Positions 6,005 to 13,617 of a stretch of DNA of 35,957 bases are shown piece after piece. Source of the stretch: a virus; IMG/VR virus record IMGVR_UViG_3300035698_009603, positions 1 to 35,957 of that record; one strand, 5' to 3'. A program made the translations under genes and the position numbers. Below the pieces are notes generated by a model. The model made no database searches and was not told the origin of the DNA. It was given only the letters and a program-made list of their open reading frames with translations. Each line of letters opens with the position of its first letter. Positions within the stretch are counted from its first letter, which is position 1.

Positions 6005-6931
6005 ATGGCAAACTTCAAAGTAGTACAAGTCATACGCTTAAACGATCAACTCTCAATGATAGACTTTTCTGCCCTTGGTTTAGCTACTGCGGGTGGTATT
6101 AGTTCTGTATCTTCAATAACAGATGTATGTGGAGATGCCTCAGCCGATGACGTTCTGCGGTATGATGGTGTAACATGGAACCCAGTATCTTTAGCTCTTG
6201 GCCTTTCCCCAACAATATCAAAACTTTCCAGCGTAACTGATGTAGGAGATCTTACACTTTCTGCTGATGACATTCTCATATGGGATGGAGCGTCATGGTC
6301 AGCCACTTCTCTTTCTTACCCATCTTCAACAGTTTCAAATTTGTCTTCTGTGGGAGATGTTGGAGCCCTTACTCTTTCAGCTTGCGATATACTAATCTGG
6401 GATGGAGCATCATGGAGTGCTGTAACAATTCCTGCTGCGGGTGCAGGTGGCGGCGGTGGTGGAGCTAGTATCTACTGGACTGACGCATGTGGTAATGCCC
6501 CAGTTGAAGACATTATACAAGGGTTTAAAACTAGAACTTTTGAAGCTGGCATGTCACAAGTCTTAGAAGGTAAAGTTCTCCTACCAGACTCACACGGAGC
6601 TGGAGATCAAGTTACTTTAATAGCCTCAATTTGGGCATCTTCGACAGGTAGCGTCATGCTAACAGCAGAGGTTGATGTTATAAGGATGGGTATAGACCTG
6701 TACGCTTTAACTTCAACACACTATTCTGGATCTCACGATGTTACAACAATTACAGCAGCTTGCACACCTTATAGAGTTGTAATCCCATTAACTGATGAGG
6801 CTGGTGAGGTTTGTGCTGCAGCAATAAGTGGATCGGATGGAGTTATATTTAACGTAGCCCTTCACGAAGTAGACAACAGTGCAAGTGTTCAGCTTAATTT
6901 ACATTCAGATTTAATAGAGGTAAGTATATGA
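6005..6931 (+). CDS. tail-fibre or receptor-binding-like protein with WDG repeats
   Basis: From ATG at 6005 (AGGTG five bases upstream) the product is 308 residues. The first half holds three repeats of about 36-39 residues with the pattern S-S-V-x-D-V ... D-[VI]-L-x-[WY]-D-G-x-[ST]-W, seen in collar and fibre proteins of many phages. A Gly-rich linker (AGAGGGGGGAS) then leads to a beta-rich C-terminal domain starting ASIYWTDACGN. It overlaps the next gene by four bases. The protein is very rich in Ser, Thr and Ala. A virion surface role is inferred from the repeats and location; the receptor is unknown. Confidence 0.65.
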   Translation: MANFKVVQVIRLNDQLSMIDFSALGLATAGGISSVSSITDVCGDASADDVLRYDGVTWNPVSLALGLSPTISKLSSVTDVGDLTLSADDILIWDGASWSATSLSYPSSTVSNLSSVGDVGALTLSACDILIWDGASWSAVTIPAAGAGGGGGGASIYWTDACGNAPVEDIIQGFKTRTFEAGMSQVLEGKVLLPDSHGAGDQVTLIASIWASSTGSVMLTAEVDVIRMGIDLYALTSTHYSGSHDVTTITAACTPYRVVIPLTDEAGEVCAAAISGSDGVIFNVALHEVDNSASVQLNLHSDLIEVSI

Positions 6932-8769
6932 GATTAGCCATTTTATATCTATTTATGACAAGTTTAGTCGCGGCAGCAACATTAACAAGTGCAACAAAGC
7001 AAAACTTCGCAGCAACTAACTTAATTACAAAGAACTCAGGGTTTGAAAGTGGTAAGTCAAATTGGACTTCTAGTGGAACTCCAACAACTTACACCATTAC
7101 AACAACTGAAGCAGAGGGCAATTACGCAATTACTTACGATCCTGATGCTGATGGTGAATACTTAGAAACTGATTTATATGCAGTGCCAGCAGGGTTTTAC
7201 TCTAGGAACGGAGTTGCTTGTATAAGATACTCAGGAGCAGACGCAAATATAGAATTTAATATTATAGATAGTTCAGCTAATGAGCTTGTGAGTGTACCAT
7301 TTGTAGCACATGTGGGATACACGGAGCTGTGTGTTAATTTTATCTTCCCTGCTGCTGGTTCAGTTCAATTACGGATTGAAGCAGAGGGTGACGCCGCAAC
7401 TGGTAATTATGACTCAGCTTTAATCGCTGATGCTTATAGGATGAATATAAAAGATACGTCAAGTGCTGAGATATATGGAACTATTGAATATGATACCGAT
7501 TGTGGGTGGAACACAACTTCCGCTTCTTTTACAAATGTAAGTGACGCTGATTGCGGAACTATTGTAACCGGAAAAGTAACTGCTATCGCCGGAATTAATG
7601 CGGGAGTTGAGCTAATAAATGCGCCCCCTGGAAAATATTATTTATCTTATGTCGGGCAGCTATCAAAAATTACCACGAATTCTATGGTGTGTAGTTTTAG
7701 ATTTTATGATGGCACGAACACTTTTGGACAAGGGGAAGTCTGGTCTAATGACGCGACATCAAATTCTCCTGTTTTAGTTGGACAGCATACATATACAACG
7801 ACAGGAACTAGAACAATAAATATGCAAATTGATGCGGATGGTTCAAACGCTTGCAGAATACAAGATAATAATGCAAATGGTAAAATAATCGTTATGAGAT
7901 TCCCCCTAGCCTCCGAGGTAGCTTATAAGGCTAATACTCAAAATACTTTTGGTAGTGTTGAGATTGCGCTAGATGCCACTCATCAAGCAACAACTAATAC
8001 CGCCGCATATGTTACTTTTACTGATGCAGATATTATCGCTGGTGACAAAACTCATTCTGGGGGTGCTACAATAACAACAACTGCTGGAGATGTTGGACTT
8101 ACAATGCCAAAACTTAATCGAGGGTGGTATAGGGTAACTGCAACAGGTGGATTTATAACTGTTTATGTTACATCTTCTACTGTTTGCGAGTATTCTATTT
8201 ATGATGGGACGGATAACAAAGGACAATTTAATTCAATAACTCATTCCACTTCTATAAGGGCGCTTGGGTCTTCTATTATTGGATATTTTTATTATGACTC
8301 CGTACAAACCGATATAGAGTTTGTGGTTCAAGCCAAACGCTCTGCTGGTGGGGGTGGCTGTTACGCTTATATACTAACAAGTAATTTATCAGTAACAGTC
8401 GAGCCAATTACTCAAAACATCCCAATGCCACAAATACTTAATAATGTAGAGTCAAGCGCAAGTGGTGGGGTTAGGACTTGTGGTGGCCAAATAGAAAATA
8501 ACGGTACTGTTACATCTGAAGAAGGCGACTGTATCTCAAGCGTTGACAATCCTGCAACAGGTGATTATACCGTTAATTTTAAAAGCGGGACTTTTAGTGC
8601 AGCGCCTCATTGCACATGTGTGGCATCTGACGAACTGTATAGAAATTGTGGGTTAAATGAAAACGGAACAGCTACAACTAAAGATCTCGTAAGAATATTT
8701 ACGCACGTTACGACTGTCACAATCAAATCTGACAGTGATTTCACGTTTAATTGTATAGGAGCCAAGTAA
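6928..8769 (+). CDS. exported Ser/Thr-rich adhesin-like protein with carbohydrate-binding-like domain
   Basis: The 613-residue product begins with a typical Sec signal peptide (MRLAILYLFMTSLVAAATL). Residues about 35-180 start NSGFESGKSNW and look like a CBM4/9-type carbohydrate-binding module. Two related beta domains follow, at about 185-330 and 345-500; each opens G-[TS]-[IV]-E and shares C-x-[FY]-x-[FI]-YDGT near its middle, indicating an internal duplication. A Cys-containing C-terminal domain closes with FTFNCIGAK. The ATG overlaps the previous stop and GAGGT lies seven bases upstream. A signal peptide is unusual for a virion fibre, so it may instead be a secreted or surface protein. 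Function is inferred only from fold hints. Confidence 0.6.
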   Translation: MRLAILYLFMTSLVAAATLTSATKQNFAATNLITKNSGFESGKSNWTSSGTPTTYTITTTEAEGNYAITYDPDADGEYLETDLYAVPAGFYSRNGVACIRYSGADANIEFNIIDSSANELVSVPFVAHVGYTELCVNFIFPAAGSVQLRIEAEGDAATGNYDSALIADAYRMNIKDTSSAEIYGTIEYDTDCGWNTTSASFTNVSDADCGTIVTGKVTAIAGINAGVELINAPPGKYYLSYVGQLSKITTNSMVCSFRFYDGTNTFGQGEVWSNDATSNSPVLVGQHTYTTTGTRTINMQIDADGSNACRIQDNNANGKIIVMRFPLASEVAYKANTQNTFGSVEIALDATHQATTNTAAYVTFTDADIIAGDKTHSGGATITTTAGDVGLTMPKLNRGWYRVTATGGFITVYVTSSTVCEYSIYDGTDNKGQFNSITHSTSIRALGSSIIGYFYYDSVQTDIEFVVQAKRSAGGGGCYAYILTSNLSVTVEPITQNIPMPQILNNVESSASGGVRTCGGQIENNGTVTSEEGDCISSVDNPATGDYTVNFKSGTFSAAPHCTCVASDELYRNCGLNENGTATTKDLVRIFTHVTTVTIKSDSDFTFNCIGAK

Positions 8770-9176
8770 TGAAGTATTTAATACTCTTTGTTAGTTTTAA
8801 TTTGTTTGCTGCTAATTATGCGTCAAAAAGCGACATTATTAAAGAAAATCAAGGACTTCATGGAACAACAAAATATCAAAAACTTAGCGATTGTCTAAGA
8901 ATAAAAAAAGAGGCTTGTTTTCAGGTTGACAATTGTAAGCCAGATATATGCTCTGTCCAAGTTGATAGACTACTTCCAGACCCATTACTAATAGCACAAA
9001 AAGAAGCCCGAAGGGTTGTGAGGGTAAGAGAAATAAAGCTCATCGGTTTGATGGAAAAACACAAAGAAAGATCAGCCTGGGAGAAAGTAAGGGATGAGGA
9101 AACTTTAACCATACAGGAGCGTACAGACGTCTTAAAGAAGATCACAGACTTAAGCTCATTTAAGGAGGTCAAGTAA
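8769..9176 (+). CDS. small exported protein, 135 aa
   Basis: I choose ATG at 8769 (AGGAG about eight bases upstream, TAATG overlap with the previous gene) over an in-frame start at 8751. The product starts with a signal peptide, MKYLILFVSFNLFAANYAS. The rest is charged and helical, with four Cys in CLRIKKEACFQVDNCKPDIC that may form disulfides in the periplasm. It lies between the adhesin-like gene and the cell-wall hydrolase and overlaps both, so it could assist either adhesion or lysis. No family recognised. Confidence 0.6.
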   Translation: MKYLILFVSFNLFAANYASKSDIIKENQGLHGTTKYQKLSDCLRIKKEACFQVDNCKPDICSVQVDRLLPDPLLIAQKEARRVVRVREIKLIGLMEKHKERSAWEKVRDEETLTIQERTDVLKKITDLSSFKEVK

Positions 9177-9637
9177 TGTGTTGGATTTTTGGAGCTAAGA
9201 AAACAAAGATAGAAGATAGTGATCCTTTATGGCTTAAGGCAGCATTAGGAGAACAAGGGGTTAAGGAATTACGCATAGGTGATAACCCTAGAATATTAGA
9301 ATATCATAAATGCACAGATTTAGATTCAAGGAACGATGAGACGGCTTGGTGTTCTGCTTTTGTCAACTGGTGCATCAAACAGAGTGGCCTCATAGGCACC
9401 GATAAAGCACACGCAAGAAGCTGGCTCAAATGGGGCCGCTCTCTCTACAAGCCAGAAAGAGGTTGCATTGTAGTTCTTTGGAGATATCACATAAATGACT
9501 GGAGAGGTCACGTAGGTTTCTTTATAAAGGAAGATAGTAAGTATATTCATATACTTGGGGGAAATCAATCTGATAGCGTAAGAGTATCGAGGTATGCTAA
9601 AAATAGACTCCTTAATTACAGAGGAGTTGAAGCATGA
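9176..9637 (+). CDS. peptidoglycan hydrolase, TIGR02594/NlpC-P60-like endolysin
   Basis: The 153-residue product matches the pattern I know for TIGR02594 cell-wall enzymes: DPLWLKAALGEQGVKE, then NPRILEYH, then a catalytic-type Cys in ETAWCSAFVNWC at about residue 59, ARSWLKWG, and a His in GHVGFF followed by LGGNQSD. Cys and His would be catalytic in a papain-like fold that cuts the peptide part of peptidoglycan. GGAGG lies seven bases before the ATG. A holin-like gene follows with an ATGA overlap, so this is the phage lysis cluster. There is no signal peptide, so release through a holin is expected. Confidence 0.8.
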   Translation: MCWIFGAKKTKIEDSDPLWLKAALGEQGVKELRIGDNPRILEYHKCTDLDSRNDETAWCSAFVNWCIKQSGLIGTDKAHARSWLKWGRSLYKPERGCIVVLWRYHINDWRGHVGFFIKEDSKYIHILGGNQSDSVRVSRYAKNRLLNYRGVEA

Positions 9638-9810
9638 CACACCCTTGCCAAAAAGAAGAAGTTATAGAAATTATAAAAGAAGACTTGAAAATAATTAAGG
9701 ATGATGTTAAAACTCTATTAAAATCAACTGCCATTCTATCAGTTAAGTCTGGTGTTTGGGGTGTAGGGGGCGGAGCTATTGTGGTTCTGCTTTGGTTAAT
9801 TAGAGGATAA
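9634..9810 (+). CDS. holin-like small membrane protein
   Basis: This 58-residue frame starts MTHPCQKEEVIEIIKEDLK. A charged amphipathic N-terminal helix of about 35 residues precedes one hydrophobic segment, roughly residues 36-56 (SVKSGVWGVGGGAIVVLLW), and a short basic end. That layout resembles XhlA-type and other one-helix holins. Its ATG overlaps the endolysin stop. Role inferred from layout and the endolysin neighbour. Confidence 0.65.
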   Translation: MTHPCQKEEVIEIIKEDLKIIKDDVKTLLKSTAILSVKSGVWGVGGGAIVVLLWLIRG

Positions 9811-9822
9811 AAGGAGTAAATT

Positions 9823-10047
9823 ATGGCTTATGATTTAAAAGTATTAGGCAAGAGCTTAAAAGACAAAGGTTTGGTAGTTTTAGAAGACAGTGCTGAGTTG
9901 GTTTATGATGAGGTTTCAGCATGGTTAGTTGCTTCTGCAATCGAAAGCGCAACACCATATGACAACATTTTGTGTGCTTTAATGCCAGTTATTGATCCAT
10001 TAGCTAAGGCTCAGATTGATAAAATTGACCCATCGGACAACGTATAA
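9823..10047 (+). CDS. conserved-looking small phage protein, 74 aa
   Basis: AGGAG lies about seven bases before ATG. The product MAYDLKVLGKSLKDKGLVVL is soluble, acidic and mostly helical, with no signal or clear membrane helix. It sits between the holin-like gene and the spanin-like pair and its stop overlaps the next start. The pattern resembles small proteins found in phage lysis or tail regions, but I cannot assign a function. Confidence 0.6.
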   Translation: MAYDLKVLGKSLKDKGLVVLEDSAELVYDEVSAWLVASAIESATPYDNILCALMPVIDPLAKAQIDKIDPSDNV

Positions 10048-10250
10048 TGCCAGCTTGGGTAGCGGCAATATTAGCTTATCTTCTTAAATTCTTAGGCGAA
10101 TTCGTACTTGACAAACTTAAAGAATGGTATAAGTTAGAACAGAAGAAAAAACAAATTAAGAAACAAGTCAAAGCTAAGATAAAGGAGATTAAGAGTGAAA
10201 AAGATGCTGATGTTCGTGCTGTTAGGATGCGGGAGTTTCTTAACTCTTAG
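10047..10250 (+). CDS. inner-membrane spanin-like protein (Rz-like)
   Basis: The 67-residue product starts with a hydrophobic segment, MPAWVAAILAYLLKFLGEFV, and continues as a long basic helix with a coiled-coil look (LKEWYKLEQKKKQIKKQVK). This is the plan of inner-membrane spanins. The next gene begins inside it in another frame and encodes a lipoprotein, exactly the Rz/Rz1 arrangement. Spanins fuse inner and outer membranes at the end of lysis. The assignment is by architecture and context. Confidence 0.5.
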   Translation: MPAWVAAILAYLLKFLGEFVLDKLKEWYKLEQKKKQIKKQVKAKIKEIKSEKDADVRAVRMREFLNS

Positions 10251-10485
10251 TTGTGACAACAACTGGGACTGGAAAGCCGATCCTTACGAAGTGAGCTTTG
10301 CAAAACAATATTTTACTAACGGGGAGATTCGTCTCCCTTTTAGTGATCCCAACATTGAGGATTTTACTTGTTTTCCTAGCGAGAACATCATTGAACTAAA
10401 AATAAACATTGAAAGACTCGATATCTCAGATAATGAGAAAGATTATGTTATAGAGAAGATAAACGAAGCTGTAGGAGATTTTTAA
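10195..10485 (+). CDS. lipoprotein, outer-membrane spanin-like (Rz1-like)
   Basis: I use the GTG at 10195, with AAGGAG about seven bases upstream; an internal ATG at 10204 is possible. The product opens with a lipoprotein signal, MKKMLMFVLLGCGSFLTLSC, where Cys20 would be lipidated. The mature part of about 76 residues is acidic and not proline-rich, so it is longer than classical Rz1. It overlaps the preceding gene by 56 bases out of frame. It could also be an immunity or superinfection-exclusion lipoprotein. Confidence 0.6.
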   Translation: MKKMLMFVLLGCGSFLTLSCDNNWDWKADPYEVSFAKQYFTNGEIRLPFSDPNIEDFTCFPSENIIELKINIERLDISDNEKDYVIEKINEAVGDF

Positions 10486-10679
10486 TGGAAATTTTATACG
10501 GGATTATAGTTGTACTGTTGGGCTACATTATCTTTAAGGAAATCGTCACAATTAGAGAACGTGATGACTTACTAAAGAAAATAATGTCTAATAGCTTCCT
10601 AGATTACTCAAATGCAGAACTGGCTAAAGCACAAATGAAGAAGAAGCCAGCCAAAGAGAGTAGTAACACTATATTTTAG
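10485..10679 (+). CDS. small membrane-anchored protein, 64 aa
   Basis: A hydrophobic N terminus (MEILYGIIVVLLGYIIF) should anchor it, followed by a charged helix, IVTIRERDDLLKKIM, and a Lys/Pro-rich tail. TAATG overlap with the previous gene and the position at the end of the lysis block suggest a lysis accessory or a second inner-membrane spanin candidate. No family recognised. Confidence 0.6.
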   Translation: MEILYGIIVVLLGYIIFKEIVTIRERDDLLKKIMSNSFLDYSNAELAKAQMKKKPAKESSNTIF

Positions 10680-10708
10680 TTGATATTAATACTATAGTGT
10701 AGTAAAAT
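10680..10708 (+). promoter_or_regulatory. sigma70-type promoter before the portal-capsid block
   Basis: TTGATA at 10680-10685 and TAAAAT at 10703-10708 are separated by 17 bases, directly after the stop of the last lysis-block gene. Initiation near 10715 would give a leader of about 50 bases before the 10765 reading frame and about 130 before the portal ATG. Confidence 0.6.
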
Positions 10709-10728
10709 AGAGAGAGTTTCACAGTAGA

Positions 10729-10747
10729 TTTCTGGTAGAGCCAGGAA
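10729..10747 (+). other. stem-loop in the portal mRNA leader
   Basis: TTTCTGG and CCAGGAA can form a 7-bp stem with one G-T pair and a five-base loop, TAGAG. It lies between the predicted start of transcription and the ribosome-binding site of the 42-residue leader frame. No T-run follows, so it is not a terminator; it may affect RNA stability or translation. Confidence 0.4.
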
Positions 10748-10764
10748 CATCTTTTGAGGTGTAT

Positions 10765-10893
10765 ATGGCTTTACGTCTTATCAAAATCGTTGTTTCTGGA
10801 ATAAAACAAATATTTACAACTAGATACGAGACTGCCCGCTTTATACATGAGTGTAGATGCGGGGGGTCAATTGCTAAAGATAAACAAAGATAA
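10765..10893 (+). CDS. 42-aa leader frame overlapping the portal start
   Basis: GAGGTG stands about four bases before ATG at 10765. The basic product MALRLIKIVVSGIKQIFTTR continues with a Cys pair, CRC, and stops at 10891-10893 inside the portal gene in another frame. The portal ATG at 10847 has no ribosome-binding site of its own, so this frame may bring ribosomes to it. The peptide may or may not have a separate role. Confidence 0.5.
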   Translation: MALRLIKIVVSGIKQIFTTRYETARFIHECRCGGSIAKDKQR

Positions 10894-12835
10894 GAAACAC
10901 GGTTTTCCTAAAAGTGAAAGTGAGTGGGTGAGATTTGTAACTGATCACGTTACTCGCGGGCTTATGGCAAGACAAAACCTAGAGGCTCAATGGGCTAGGA
11001 ATATTGCGTATAACTTTGGCTTTCAACACCTACAGTACAACCCTACAATTAGATCTATAATGATAGACAATGGAAGAAGTGACGAATACATCATTAATAG
11101 AATAGCTCCATTTATAGAACAGCGCGTTGCAAAACTCACAAGATCAAAACCTACCTTATCAGTATTACCAGACAAGATGGATAAAGATGTTTTAATGGGT
11201 GCTGACATAAGTGAAAAGCTTCTTAAGAATATATGGAAAACAAATAATAAAGACGACAAACTTGACACTGCAGTTTTATTCGCAGTCTTATGTGGGTCTT
11301 CTTTTAAAAAGGTAATGTGGAACGCAGATGGTGGGGAAGGTATTCGTGATGAGCAAGACCCTGAAGGTAATATTATGTTTGGTGAAGATGGTAGCCAGAA
11401 GCAACATTTATACTTTCTTGGTGAAGTTGAAAATCACGTAAGAAGTCCATTTGAGATACTATCGTCTCCAGGTTCTAAAAAGATAGAAGATAGTGATTGG
11501 ATTTGCGAGAGATCCTCTAGGGTAGTTGATGAAATTAAACAGAAATTCCCTGACTTTGATATAGATAAAGCAATGAAATATGGTGATGACACTACGCGTT
11601 TTGAGAGGTTTGTTAGCTCAGTGGCTAATGGTGGTTTATATGGTTCTGGTGGCTTAGGTGGTGGTTTTAGTAATGAGAATATGCAAGAACAGATCAAAGA
11701 CTTAGGCATGGCTATGGTTAAAGAATTCTGGATGAGACCCAACAGGATATATAAAGAGGGTCTTTTAATAACTGTAGTTGGAGATCAACTCCTTCAGTTT
11801 GAATCTTGGCCCTATGAACACAAAGAATACCCATTTGTTAAGATAGATGAGCATAAGAATCCTTTTGGCTTCTATGGCAACAGTACAGTAACAAGATTAA
11901 TACCAATACAACAGCATTATAACCAAGCAAGAACACAGATATCTAAGAACGCTCAATTAATGGCAAATGTTAAATGGTGGGTTCCTCTCGGAAGTGGACT
12001 GAGCGCAGATTCACTTACAGATGAGGAAGGTGAGGTTTTAGAAAGTAATGGGAATATGAATCCTCCTCAACAAATAGGTGTGACTCCCCTACCAAATTAT
12101 GTAATTGAAAATCAAAATCAAGACATTAATGATATTAGGGATATTGGTGGGGAAAGATCCGTAGATCAACAACCATTCTCAGGCTTAACAGCAGGTATAG
12201 CAATTGAAACAATGGCTGAACTGTCAGATATAGGTCTTGGACCAACAATTAAGAGCATGGAAAGAGCTAGTATTCAAGAAGGAAGACTAGAATTGATGCT
12301 TGCTAATGAGTTCTACACTGACGAAAGAACCCTGAAAATTATAGGTCCGCTCTCTGGTGAAAGATCTGTTATTGTCTTTAAAAACACAGACTTAAAGAAC
12401 CAAACAGATGTTTCAATTGAGTTAGAGTCAGGTTTTGCCAGCTCTAAAGCTGCAATACGTCAAACCTTACTTGATATGTGGGATAGAAGAATCATAGCTG
12501 ATCCTGATGCCCTACTTAAGAGTTACGCTACTGGGAATATAGATCTTATTCTAAGGAGTAAAGATCCTGCAGAAGCAGTCGTTGCTGAAGATATTGAAGT
12601 GATTAAAAATGGCGCAATGCCTCCAGTACAACCTTTTGATAACCACGTTGTTTATGTAAGGGCTCTTAGCGAGTTCATACAAACCCCTGAGTTTAGGAAG
12701 CTGCCTCCTGACAGACAACAAATAGCAACTCAGGTACTTCAACAGCATTTACAGTTTTTACAGCCACAACAGCCTGAAGGAGAACAAAACCAGGCCGCTG
12801 TAAATACCCCTTTTGGTCAACAGGTGACCACTTAA
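10847..12835 (+). CDS. portal protein
   Basis: The portal ring forms the packaging and ejection channel at one capsid vertex. The 662-residue product has portal-type features: an N-terminal AQWARNIAYNFG region, VLCGSSFKKVMW, DEHKNPFGFYGNSTVTRL followed by IPIQQHYNQARTQI, and a long C-terminal helical part ending in a Gln-rich tail (QQHLQFLQPQQPEGEQNQ). It precedes scaffold and capsid genes, as expected. The length fits podovirus portals. The start is uncertain: ATG 10847 lacks a Shine-Dalgarno, and a TTG a few codons downstream follows a G-run. The function is well supported by motifs and gene order. Confidence 0.85.
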   Translation: MSVDAGGQLLKINKDKKHGFPKSESEWVRFVTDHVTRGLMARQNLEAQWARNIAYNFGFQHLQYNPTIRSIMIDNGRSDEYIINRIAPFIEQRVAKLTRSKPTLSVLPDKMDKDVLMGADISEKLLKNIWKTNNKDDKLDTAVLFAVLCGSSFKKVMWNADGGEGIRDEQDPEGNIMFGEDGSQKQHLYFLGEVENHVRSPFEILSSPGSKKIEDSDWICERSSRVVDEIKQKFPDFDIDKAMKYGDDTTRFERFVSSVANGGLYGSGGLGGGFSNENMQEQIKDLGMAMVKEFWMRPNRIYKEGLLITVVGDQLLQFESWPYEHKEYPFVKIDEHKNPFGFYGNSTVTRLIPIQQHYNQARTQISKNAQLMANVKWWVPLGSGLSADSLTDEEGEVLESNGNMNPPQQIGVTPLPNYVIENQNQDINDIRDIGGERSVDQQPFSGLTAGIAIETMAELSDIGLGPTIKSMERASIQEGRLELMLANEFYTDERTLKIIGPLSGERSVIVFKNTDLKNQTDVSIELESGFASSKAAIRQTLLDMWDRRIIADPDALLKSYATGNIDLILRSKDPAEAVVAEDIEVIKNGAMPPVQPFDNHVVYVRALSEFIQTPEFRKLPPDRQQIATQVLQQHLQFLQPQQPEGEQNQAAVNTPFGQQVTT

Positions 12836-12895
12836 TAACTCGTCACTAAAGACGTTAAAACGTTATCGCCGACAGGCGTTAAATGGAGGTTCACG

Positions 12896-13615
12896 ATGAG
12901 TGAAGAAATTAAAGACGAAAAAACTAATCAGGAAGCGTCAACTGATCCGGCTAAAGAATCAACCGATACAGCTAAGGCTGAGGATTCTAAAACAGAGGTT
13001 TTTGCTGAAGACAGAACTATTCCTTACGCTCGCTTTAAGGAGAAAGCAGTGGAAGCAAAAGAACTTAAAAAGACTCTTGAGGAAATGAAGACTAACAATG
13101 CAGCCGAAGTCAACAAGGCTTTATCTGAGACTCAAGCTTTTTATGAATCTGAAATAGCCAAGATTCAGAGAACTAAAGAGGAAGATACTTACGACTTTGA
13201 TCTTGACGACACAGCTAAGATCGATACTAAGATCAACCCTCTTTTAGAAAAGGTTAACTCTCTTGAGAGCACAATCAGTCAAATGAAGACTGAAGGTGAA
13301 ATCACAAGATTGAAATCTAACATTAAAAACCTCAAATCAGTTTATCCTGAACTTGATGACGAACACGTATTCGTAGTTCAGAAAACTAAGCCCGACTGGT
13401 CATTAGAGGAATGTGCTGAGTATTCACACAACTACTTTGATAAGGCGGTAAAGGATAAATTTACTAAGATGATGGACAAGAAGAAAGAAGCCGCTAAGAA
13501 ACCAGTCTTTACAGAAAGCGGAAAACTTAACATGCCTACCGGGGAAGCACCAAAAACTTTCAAGGAGGCTAAGAAGCGTATGATAGAATACGCGGAACAA
13601 TTAGATAGGAGCTAA
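12896..13615 (+). CDS. capsid scaffolding protein
   Basis: The 239-residue product is highly charged. It has an acidic N terminus, central coiled coil (about residues 50-145) with EAKELKKTLEEMK, and a basic tail after about 195. It lies between portal and major capsid genes, the standard scaffold position, two bases before the capsid ATG. TGGAGG precedes its start by about seven bases. Scaffolds guide procapsid assembly and then leave. Assigned by composition and order, since scaffold sequences diverge quickly. Confidence 0.8.
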   Translation: MSEEIKDEKTNQEASTDPAKESTDTAKAEDSKTEVFAEDRTIPYARFKEKAVEAKELKKTLEEMKTNNAAEVNKALSETQAFYESEIAKIQRTKEEDTYDFDLDDTAKIDTKINPLLEKVNSLESTISQMKTEGEITRLKSNIKNLKSVYPELDDEHVFVVQKTKPDWSLEECAEYSHNYFDKAVKDKFTKMMDKKKEAAKKPVFTESGKLNMPTGEAPKTFKEAKKRMIEYAEQLDRS

Positions 13616-13617
13616 TA

